DNA from: an uncultured Eubacterium sp.
Lineage (GTDB): Bacteria > Bacillota > Clostridia > Lachnospirales > Lachnospiraceae
Length of the DNA stretch: 8,428 nt
Direction of reading: 5' to 3'
NCBI GenBank assembly: GCA_904502145.1
Contig: CAJGDH010000073.1
Coordinates: 1 to 8,428 of the forward strand
Shown: positions 1 through 6,047 of the stretch, one piece after another
Layout of the letters: the number at the start of each line of letters is the position of its first letter
Position numbering within the stretch: position 1 is the first letter of the stretch
Position numbers and translations under genes: made by a program
The notes under the pieces: generated by a model
What the model was told of the DNA's origin: nothing
What the model saw: only the letters and a program-made list of their open reading frames with translations
Databases searched by the model: none

Positions 1-220
1 CATCCGGGCAAAGATCCTGGAGGCATCCGGCTACGAGACCCGGATCCTGGAATTTATCGATATGGAGCACACACCGAAGAACCTGCTGATCCGTGCGGTA
101 CATAAGAACTTTCCCTCCAGGGATAAACTGGAGGAGGTGGAAAGCTTCTGCCGCGGCTTCTCCATTCAGCCCACCCTGCTGACCCTGATGAAGGAAGAAG
201 AAGGAAGGAGAAATTCATGA
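1..220 (+). CDS. SAM-dependent methyltransferase, Methyltransf_32-type (C-terminal end only)
   Basis: This is an open frame entering from the left edge (first full codon at base 2), giving 72 residues before a TGA at 218-220. The visible stretch ends a class I methyltransferase: an ILEASGYET segment is followed by ILEFIDMEHTPKNLLIRAV, which I recognise from the C-terminus of clostridial SAM-dependent methyltransferases of the PF13679 type. The SAM-binding motifs and active site lie upstream of the window, so the substrate cannot be judged; most homologues are only predicted methyltransferases of RNA or small molecules. After the conserved block comes a charged tail ending in a Lys/Glu/Arg-rich segment that also encodes the Shine-Dalgarno of the next gene. 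The stop overlaps the next start as ATGA, so the two genes are probably co-transcribed and translationally coupled. Family call is fairly sure; function is not. Confidence 0.7.
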   Translation, partial: IRAKILEASGYETRILEFIDMEHTPKNLLIRAVHKNFPSRDKLEEVESFCRGFSIQPTLLTLMKEEEGRRNS

Positions 221-2769
221 AGGATACCGTAAAGAGAATACTTATCCATGCGATCGTCGGCATAGCGCTGTTCGCCGGAGCCTTCTTCCTGTTCAACCAC
301 CAGATCTCCAGGGAGAAGGATCAGGATTATTCGGAGCTTAGCAACTCAACCTACCCTGTCATGCAGATCAGGTCTGCCCAGGGGAATTATAATACCATGC
401 TTGCCTACAAGGATCCGGTGGATCTGGCCCTGGTCCGTGACCACATCACGGTCATGGGCAATGAAGGGACCCTGGATCTCTGTCTGCACAACTACGATTA
501 TGATATTACCGCCATCCAGTACAGCCTGACGGACAGCAGCGGGGAGGAAGCCCTGGAGGAGGGGACCCTCAACCAGCTGGAGAAGCAGGAGAATGATGGG
601 ACCCGCACGGGGACCATCCGGTTTGAGACCAACCTGAAACCGGGGAAGAACTATTATCTTAAGATGGCGGTCCGCCTCGACAGCAGCACCCAGGTGTTTT
701 TCTATACCAGGCTTGTGAACGGCGAAGGCTGTCACCTGGAAGAGGGGATGGAATTCGCGGCACAATTTCACAAAAATCTGTTTGACAAGAGCGAATTCGC
801 CAAAAACATCACTTATCTGGAACCCTCATCGGAGCGCAGGACCACCAGCCTGGGCAATGTGGATATCCATTCCAGCGTGGATGCAGTCTCCTTCGGAAAT
901 GTGAAGGTGAAACAGGAGAATGATCCGGTCATCACCGTCAAGGAGATCAACGATGTCTATGTGGTCCTCCAGATGAACAGCATCCTTTCCTCGGAGATCC
1001 GGGAAGGGGTAGTACAATACTATGATCTTAAGGAAGACTACAAACTCAGATATACCTCTGACCGTATGTATCTCCTGAAATATAACCGGACCATGAGTGC
1101 CTATTACAACAAGGCCCTGAACGATCCGGCAAAGAACTATATTACCCTTGGCATCCAGAACGTGGACCAGATCGACCACAAGAGCAGTGACAGCGGCTAC
1201 AAGGTGGCTTTTGTCCAGCAGGGACAACTCTGGTACTACAATTATCATTCCTCTGATGTGGCCAAGGTCTACAGCTTTTCTCCCGAGATGCCCGGGGACC
1301 TTCGGGATGACCGGGACAGCCACAATATCAAGATCCTGCAGATGGACGATGACGGAAACATCATCTACATCGTGTACGGTTATATGAGCAGGGGACGTTA
1401 CGAAGGAAAGAACGGCATCCATCTGCTGCGCTATAACTCGGCGGACAGATGCAATGAGGAGCTGGCGTTCTTTTCCACGGACCTCCCCTATGAACGCATG
1501 AAAAATGATGTGGAAAAACTGGCTTACCTCAACGGGAACAACGTCTTCTACTGCCTTCTGGACGGGGATCTCCACGCCGTCAATCTCAAGGACGGGGAGG
1601 ACACGGTCCTGAAGACGGGGATGATCAATGAGAATATCACTGCCTCAAAAGACCAGAGCATCATCGCCATCGAAGAAAAAAAGAAACTGACCGAGAACAG
1701 GGATATCCTGATGATGGATCTGGAGACAGGGGCCGAGCAGAGCTTTCATTGCTCGGATGCCGAACGGATCAGGGCCGTGGGCTTCCTGGCCAACGACTTT
1801 ATCTACGGCGCCGCTTCCGCCTCCGATGTTAAGCTCTCCCCCGGAAATGTCCTTACATTTCCCATGAAGAGACTGTCCATCGTCAATATCGAAGGGACGG
1901 AACTGAAGAAATATAAAAAGGCAAAGAGATATATCCTGCAGACGGAGATCGACGGAAGTGTCCTTACCATGAAGTTCGGCAAGAAATCCGGAAACAAGTT
2001 TGTGGAGACCAGCGACAAGGATTATATCCGGTATAAGGAAGAGGAAAAGAGCGGGGATGTGTCCCTGGTCTACGACTATTCCTCCACCTACTGGAACCAG
2101 GTTCATATCAGCTTCCCCAACTATGTCTACATCCAGGTGGAGCCCGATCTGGTTCTGGCCAAGGTGCTTTCCTCCACCGAGGACATGGTCATCCCACTGG
2201 CCCGGAGCAGGGAATCCGCCACCCAGTACTATGTGTATGCGGAAGGGGAAGAGCAGGGAAGCTTTGATAATCTGACGGAGGCCATCCTCAGCGCGGATGC
2301 CCTTAGGGGGAGTGTCATCAGCAGCCGTGAACAGACCATGTGGGAGTGCGGTTTCGCGGATTATGCCATCGTGGCAGGGATGGACCAAGTGACCAAGGTC
2401 AAGTCCGATGCCCGTTCCCTCGCCGGCTGCCTGGAGATGATCGCCAAGGTCAACGGAAAACAGGCATCCGCCAAAGACATTGAAACCAAAGGAAAAAAAG
2501 TGGTCAGCCTCCTGAAGAAATACAGTGGCTGCCCATCCTATGATCTCACGGGATGTACCGTGGATGAGATCCTTTATTATATCAGCAAGGGATATCCCGT
2601 CCTGACAAAATATTCCGGGAAAAGGTACGTGATCCTGATGAGTTACAATTCCACCAGGCTGAGATACCTGGACCCGGTGACCGGCAAGTCCACCGCGGTG
2701 GACAGAAAGGGACTGACGGAACGTATCTCCGGAAACGGAAACCGTTTCTACACTTACCTGGATGATTAG
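217..2769 (+). CDS. Membrane-anchored surface protein of unknown function; propeller-like middle and degenerate C39-like C-terminal domain
   Basis: An 850-residue protein with no assigned function. ATG at 217 is supported by AAGGAG at 205-210 with a 6-nt gap. Residues 1-7 are basic and 8-28 form one hydrophobic helix without a clear signal peptidase site, so it is probably an N-in signal anchor with residues 29-850 outside the cell. Visible regions: about 70-170, beta-rich and like an Ig/FN3 sandwich, ending FFYTRLVNG; about 200-310, a conserved-looking block including NVDIHSSVDAV and EINDVYVVLQM; about 326-540, at least four propeller-like units (for example VAFVQQGQLWYYN, GIHLLRYN, GDLHAVNLKDG, ILMMDLETG) with a GYMSRGRYEGKNGI motif at 388-401; about 540-700, further beta-rich sequence; about 725-850, resembling a peptidase C39-like fold (YISKGYPVL, then RYVILMSYN, then YLDPVTGK). 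In that last domain the expected catalytic Cys position holds Ser734 and there is no histidine after residue 630, so protease activity is unlikely. It resembles uncharacterised conserved Lachnospiraceae proteins. Its role could be envelope sensing or binding, which is inference. Confidence 0.85.
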   Translation: MKDTVKRILIHAIVGIALFAGAFFLFNHQISREKDQDYSELSNSTYPVMQIRSAQGNYNTMLAYKDPVDLALVRDHITVMGNEGTLDLCLHNYDYDITAIQYSLTDSSGEEALEEGTLNQLEKQENDGTRTGTIRFETNLKPGKNYYLKMAVRLDSSTQVFFYTRLVNGEGCHLEEGMEFAAQFHKNLFDKSEFAKNITYLEPSSERRTTSLGNVDIHSSVDAVSFGNVKVKQENDPVITVKEINDVYVVLQMNSILSSEIREGVVQYYDLKEDYKLRYTSDRMYLLKYNRTMSAYYNKALNDPAKNYITLGIQNVDQIDHKSSDSGYKVAFVQQGQLWYYNYHSSDVAKVYSFSPEMPGDLRDDRDSHNIKILQMDDDGNIIYIVYGYMSRGRYEGKNGIHLLRYNSADRCNEELAFFSTDLPYERMKNDVEKLAYLNGNNVFYCLLDGDLHAVNLKDGEDTVLKTGMINENITASKDQSIIAIEEKKKLTENRDILMMDLETGAEQSFHCSDAERIRAVGFLANDFIYGAASASDVKLSPGNVLTFPMKRLSIVNIEGTELKKYKKAKRYILQTEIDGSVLTMKFGKKSGNKFVETSDKDYIRYKEEEKSGDVSLVYDYSSTYWNQVHISFPNYVYIQVEPDLVLAKVLSSTEDMVIPLARSRESATQYYVYAEGEEQGSFDNLTEAILSADALRGSVISSREQTMWECGFADYAIVAGMDQVTKVKSDARSLAGCLEMIAKVNGKQASAKDIETKGKKVVSLLKKYSGCPSYDLTGCTVDEILYYISKGYPVLTKYSGKRYVILMSYNSTRLRYLDPVTGKSTAVDRKGLTERISGNGNRFYTYLDD

Positions 2770-2801
2770 ACCGGCCCCTGCCCGGGGCAGGGAGGACCGG
2801 T
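2770..2801. terminator. GC-rich hairpin between convergent genes, possible bidirectional terminator
   Basis: Directly after the stop of the 850-aa gene lies an inverted repeat: CCCTGCC at 2776-2782 pairs with GGCAGGG at 2786-2792 around a 3-nt loop, and an outer ACCGG (2770-2774) pairs with CCGGT (2797-2801). It sits in the 36-bp gap between two convergent stop codons, which fits a transcription end for both genes. Neither strand shows a T-run after the stem, so it is not a classical intrinsic terminator. It may instead work with Rho or only protect 3' ends. Confidence 0.4.
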
Positions 2802-2805
2802 ACCG

Positions 2806-3513
2806 TCACCCCATCTGGTGCAGCAGTTTTATCGCAAGCAGAATGAGAAGATGCAGAGGATATGCTGCATAAAAGAAAAATTTCAGATTCTTTCCCCTTT
2901 TTCCGTTATAGAGGAGAAGGAGGGGAAGAGCAAAGATACACAGGGGCTGTGTCTTTGAGCGTAACCCCAGGAAGAGCAAGGGGAGGAATCCCCAGACCTC
3001 GGCGAATTTCCCGTATTTTTTTCCCAGATAAAAGAGAAGGATCGCCATGACCCCCATACCTCCGTAATCACACCGGATGACCTCCCCCAGAACGGGGGCG
3101 AGGATAAAGACGGCGGGGAAGGCCAGAGGATCGCTTTTAAACCGCTCCATAAAGCACATGGCCATAAAGCCGATGGCCAGGGTGAAGAAGACATTCTGGG
3201 CGGAAAAATCCATGAGGGCGGACAGGGACGGTTCAGTCAGCATGTCCAGATAGGTGCCTTCCAGGACCAGGTCAAAAGGGATCTCCGACAGGACCGCAAA
3301 AAGAGACAGACGCAGAAAGAATTTCCGCCTGTCCCGTGTATGAAAGAAGCCCTCCGTCAGAACAAAACAGAAGATGGGGAAGGAGAGCCTTCCCACACAG
3401 CGCATGGCAAGATAAAGGCTGCCGGACATCTCGTTTCGGAAGACGACGGCGCTGTGGTCGATGATCATGGTGACAAGGGCGATGATCTTTAGTGTACAGA
3501 TATCAAATGACAT
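2806..3513 (-). CDS. TraX-family integral membrane protein
   Basis: A 235-residue, strongly hydrophobic protein with the hallmarks of the TraX family (PF05857). These are an N-terminal LKIIALVTMIIDH (8-20), a GRLSFPIFCF...EGFFHTR block (41-60), SEIPFD (76-81), NVFFTL (107-112), DYGGMGV (149-155) and a C-terminal FFYAAYPLHLLIL (213-225). Several membrane helices fill the space between them. The F-plasmid TraX acetylates the N-terminus of F pilin; chromosomal Firmicute relatives have no known substrate, and no pilin or conjugation gene is visible here, so the product is best viewed as a membrane protein, possibly an acyltransferase, of unknown target. The ATG at 3513 is preceded by AAAGGAG (3521-3527 read on the minus strand) at a good distance. 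It is convergent with the 850-aa gene and divergent from the penicillin-binding protein gene, so it is likely a single-gene transcript. Length fits the family. Confidence 0.88.
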   Translation of the reverse strand: MSFDICTLKIIALVTMIIDHSAVVFRNEMSGSLYLAMRCVGRLSFPIFCFVLTEGFFHTRDRRKFFLRLSLFAVLSEIPFDLVLEGTYLDMLTEPSLSALMDFSAQNVFFTLAIGFMAMCFMERFKSDPLAFPAVFILAPVLGEVIRCDYGGMGVMAILLFYLGKKYGKFAEVWGFLPLLFLGLRSKTQPLCIFALPLLLLYNGKRGKNLKFFFYAAYPLHLLILLAIKLLHQMG

Positions 3514-3535
3514 ATTCGCTCCTTTAATAATCAGC

Positions 3536-3551
3536 GATGGATTAGTCCATC
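3536..3551. repeat. Perfect 6-bp inverted repeat in the divergent intergenic region
   Basis: GATGGA (3536-3541) and TCCATC (3546-3551) flank a 4-nt TTAG spacer. If the TraX-family transcript starts near 3554, this sequence lies at the very 5' end of its leader, where it could form a small hairpin or act as an operator. It may also be chance: a 6-bp repeat is short. Confidence 0.35.
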
Positions 3552-3560
3552 ATTTAAATC

Positions 3561-3566
3561 AGTATA
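3561..3566 (-). promoter_or_regulatory. Candidate -10 box for the TraX-family gene
   Basis: Read on the minus strand these bases are TATACT, one mismatch from the TATAAT consensus. They lie about 48 bp before the ATG, and the predicted start of transcription is near 3554. The -35 position at 17-bp spacing (3584-3589, TGTTCT) matches the consensus poorly, so this is a weak call. A plus-strand TATAAC at 3563-3568 overlaps it and could serve the divergent gene, but it too lacks a convincing -35. Confidence 0.3.
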
Positions 3567-3585
3567 ACGCATTATGCAGAAAAAG

Positions 3586-3596
3586 AACATGATGTT
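3586..3596. promoter_or_regulatory. Odd-centred palindrome upstream of the penicillin-binding protein gene
   Basis: AACAT (3586-3590), a central G (3591) and ATGTT (3592-3596) form a perfect 11-bp palindrome, flanked by A-rich and T-rich runs that partly extend the symmetry. The single-base centre cannot form an RNA loop, so if it functions it would be as a protein-binding site on DNA. It lies 34 bp before the start codon of the penicillin-binding protein gene. No specific regulator can be named. Confidence 0.25.
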
Positions 3597-3619
3597 TTTC
3601 GTAAATCCAGTGACAGTTT

Positions 3620-3624
3620 GGAGG
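3620..3624 (+). promoter_or_regulatory. Ribosome binding site fixing the start of the penicillin-binding protein
   Basis: GGAGG here is 5 nt before ATG at 3630. An in-frame TTG at 3618 overlaps this site and has no Shine-Dalgarno of its own, so the ATG is the better start and the protein begins MSRVGKK. Confidence 0.75.
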
Positions 3625-3629
3625 TTGTA

Positions 3630-5966
3630 ATGAGCAGAGTGGGAAAGAAACAGGCAAGAAAAAAGAAGAATCCCATAGGAACGATCCTGCTCCTGATCGT
3701 GTTTGCCCTGGTTGTGGCAGGAGTGGTCAAAGTGGGCGTTCCCCTGGTCCGTATGTATGCCGGTGCGGTGAAGGAGGTCTCCTCAAGTAATGAAGATACC
3801 TTCAGGCAGTGGCAGACTTCCATTGTCTACGATAACCGTGAAAATGAGATCAAAAAACTGAAGGGGGAGAGGAACGTCTACTACCTGGAGTATGATGAGA
3901 TCTCCGATGCGGCCAAGCTGGCCATTATCTCCGTGGAGGACAAAAACTTTACTCACCACCGGGGCCTGGATGTCGTGGGCCTGGCAAGGTCGGTGGTCTA
4001 TCTGATCATCAACCGGGGCCGGATCACCATGGGCGGAAGTACCATCACCCAGCAGCTGGCCAGAAATGTCTTTTTGTCTTTTGAACAGACCTACTCCCGG
4101 AAGCTGAATGAGATCTTCTACGCCTTCCTCCTGGAGGAGAAATACAGCAAGGAAGATATCCTGGAGTTCTACCTGAACAATGTTTATTTTGCCAACGGGA
4201 ACTATGGGATCGAGGCGGCTTCCAGGGCTTATTTCCAGAAGTCCTGTAAGGACCTCTCCATATCCGAGACAGCCTTTTTATGCGCGATCCCCAACAGCCC
4301 GGCAAGGTACGACCCCTATGAGAATCCGGAGAATACCCTGCAGCGGCGGGACAGGATCCTGACCAAGATGTACGAGGAAGGCTACATAGACAAACCCCAG
4401 TATGAAAAATCTCTGGCGGAAGAGATCACCGTCAGCCCCAGAAAAGAAACCACAGGAAATGACTACGCGGAAACCTACATCCTCAAATGTGCCACCGAGG
4501 CACTGATGGAGGCCGACGGTTTCCTCATCAGAACACAGTTTGCCTCGAAAGAGGAAGAAAAGGAATACAAGGAAGAGTACGATGAATGGTACTCCAACTA
4601 CCGGCAGAAACTCTATACGGCAGGATACCGGATCTACACTTCCATCGACCCTCTGATGCAGGATCAGCTCCAGGAGGCTGTCTCCGACAAGCTGGCCGGC
4701 TCCTTTATCGAGAAGACGGACGACGGTGTCTACAAGGTACAGGGCGCCGCGGTCTGCATTGACAATACCAGCGGCAAGGTGGCTGCCATCGTGGGCGGCC
4801 GTGAGCAGGACCAGGAGGGATTCGGACTGAACCGGGCCTTCCAGTCACAGCGTCAGCCGGGCTCTGCCATCAAACCCCTGGTGGTATTTACCCCCGCATT
4901 TGAGGAGGGATATACACCGGATTCCATCGTGGATGACAGCCGCATGACCGGGACAGATACCGTCAGAAACGCCGGTGACACTTACTCCGGGAGCATCTCA
5001 CTTCGCAGGGCCGTGCAGAAATCCAGCAATGTCGTCACCTATCGTATGTACAAGGAGATGGGGGCTTCAGCCCTGCTCCATTACCTTGAAGATATGGATT
5101 TCGCGGGCCTTGACGAGAAGGATTACCGGTACGATACCACATGTATCGGAGGATTTACCAACGGAACCACCCCGGTGGAGATGGCGGCCGGCTATGCCAC
5201 ACTCGCCAACAACGGGACCTACCGGAAGCCCACCTGTATCGTGAGGATCACGGATGCCAGGGGAAACGATGTGGTCAGCGAGAGCGACACCTCCCAGGCC
5301 AAGACGATCTACTCCAACCAGGCAGCCAGAACCATGACCAATGTCCTGGCGAGCTGTGTCACCGACAGCAGGGGTACTGCCTCCAACTGCGGCCTTGACC
5401 TGGACATCCCGGTGGCCTGTAAGACCGGGACCACCAGCAGCTATGTGGATGGCTGGCTCTGTGGATACAGCCCCTACTATACTACCGCCGTCTGGGTGGG
5501 GATGGATGTCTTCAAGAGCGTCGATGACCTGAAAGGCAACACCTACCCTGCCTATATCTGGACCGCTTTTATGAACACCATCCACCGGACCGTGACCAGG
5601 GATCCCGACATGGAAGAGGATTTCGGAGTCTACTGGGGGAGCATAAAAGAGGAGAAGGAGACCACTCAGAAGAAGGATTCCACCACCGAGAAGAAAGAGG
5701 AGGAAGTGGAAGACGAGGAAGAGGCAGAGCCGGCAGAACCGGTAAATGAACCGGAGAAGAAACAGGAGAATGAACCCTCCGGAAATAAGGAGCAGGATGC
5801 TGCTCCTGCGGATAATCCCCAGACCCCTGATGATCAGTCCCAGGACCAGGAGACACCCGCCCAGGAACCGGAAGATTCCGGTCAGGAGGGGTCCCAGGAC
5901 GGCGGGGGAAGCCAGGATCAGACGCCTGCCGAATCGGGGGATGAATCCGTGGAAGCCGGTCCTTGA
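3630..5966 (+). CDS. ponA: Bifunctional class A penicillin-binding protein (PBP1A family)
   Basis: A 778-residue peptidoglycan synthase that polymerises lipid II into glycan strands and cross-links the stem peptides outside the membrane. A short Lys/Arg-rich cytoplasmic end (1-14) is followed by one membrane helix (about 15-40). The GT51 glycosyltransferase domain (about 75-250) shows all its motifs: EDKNFTHHRG with catalytic Glu103, GGSTITQQLARN (135-146), RKLNE (157-161) and the ILEFYLNNVYFANGNYGIEAA block (177-197). The transpeptidase domain (about 370-655) has S412-AI-K415 with the nucleophilic serine, S465-S-N467 and K598-T-G600. Residues about 300-335 form a charged linker typical of clostridial members. 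From about 672 to the end is a low-complexity Glu/Gln/Pro/Asp-rich tail of roughly 105 residues, probably disordered. Both catalytic domains look intact, so beta-lactam binding is expected. The gene is divergent from the TraX-family gene, and nfnAB follows under its own promoter. The symbol is family-level; paralogues elsewhere in the genome are likely. Confidence 0.95.
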   Translation: MSRVGKKQARKKKNPIGTILLLIVFALVVAGVVKVGVPLVRMYAGAVKEVSSSNEDTFRQWQTSIVYDNRENEIKKLKGERNVYYLEYDEISDAAKLAIISVEDKNFTHHRGLDVVGLARSVVYLIINRGRITMGGSTITQQLARNVFLSFEQTYSRKLNEIFYAFLLEEKYSKEDILEFYLNNVYFANGNYGIEAASRAYFQKSCKDLSISETAFLCAIPNSPARYDPYENPENTLQRRDRILTKMYEEGYIDKPQYEKSLAEEITVSPRKETTGNDYAETYILKCATEALMEADGFLIRTQFASKEEEKEYKEEYDEWYSNYRQKLYTAGYRIYTSIDPLMQDQLQEAVSDKLAGSFIEKTDDGVYKVQGAAVCIDNTSGKVAAIVGGREQDQEGFGLNRAFQSQRQPGSAIKPLVVFTPAFEEGYTPDSIVDDSRMTGTDTVRNAGDTYSGSISLRRAVQKSSNVVTYRMYKEMGASALLHYLEDMDFAGLDEKDYRYDTTCIGGFTNGTTPVEMAAGYATLANNGTYRKPTCIVRITDARGNDVVSESDTSQAKTIYSNQAARTMTNVLASCVTDSRGTASNCGLDLDIPVACKTGTTSSYVDGWLCGYSPYYTTAVWVGMDVFKSVDDLKGNTYPAYIWTAFMNTIHRTVTRDPDMEEDFGVYWGSIKEEKETTQKKDSTTEKKEEEVEDEEEAEPAEPVNEPEKKQENEPSGNKEQDAAPADNPQTPDDQSQDQETPAQEPEDSGQEGSQDGGGSQDQTPAESGDESVEAGP

Positions 5967-5975
5967 GGAAAAAGC

Positions 5976-6003
5976 TTTTCATTATTATGAAATGTGATAT
6001 AAT
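5976..6003 (+). promoter_or_regulatory. Sigma-A-type promoter with extended -10 for nfnAB
   Basis: TATAAT at 5998-6003 matches the -10 consensus exactly and is preceded by TG plus one base (5995-5997), making a complete extended -10. TTTTCA at 5976-5981 matches four of six -35 positions at 16-bp spacing. Transcription should start near 6010, leaving a leader of about 38 nt with GGAGG at 6035-6039, 8 nt before the nfnA ATG. The promoter begins only 10 bp after the penicillin-binding protein stop. Confidence 0.75.
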
Positions 6004-6047
6004 AAATATTAATTTTTCAGTAATACCTGTACAGGGAGGAAAGTAGA

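Noticed and set aside
826..2388. Two minus-strand open frames of about 250 codons opposite the 850-aa gene (826-1575 and 1645-2388)
   Set aside because: Their translations are rich in His/Val/Ile/Asp mirrored from the sense codons, and no ribosome binding site or domain is apparent. The sense frame has a good start and an anchor helix.
2790..2800. GGGAGGACCGG shared exactly with 8371-8381, both in hairpins at gene ends
   Set aside because: An 11-base exact match between two places in 8.4 kb is expected by chance, and the surrounding bases differ.
3618..3629. TTG start for the penicillin-binding protein, adding four residues
   Set aside because: The TTG overlaps the GGAGG ribosome binding site that serves the ATG at 3630.
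5967..5985. AAAAGCTTTT palindrome as a terminator after the penicillin-binding protein gene
   Set aside because: It is AT-rich with no loop and would be a very weak stem. It overlaps the -35 region of the nfn promoter, so read-through is at least as likely.
5967..6047. Rex-type redox operator before nfnA
   Set aside because: Redox control would make sense, but no TTGTTAA-N4-TTAACAA-like palindrome is present in the leader.
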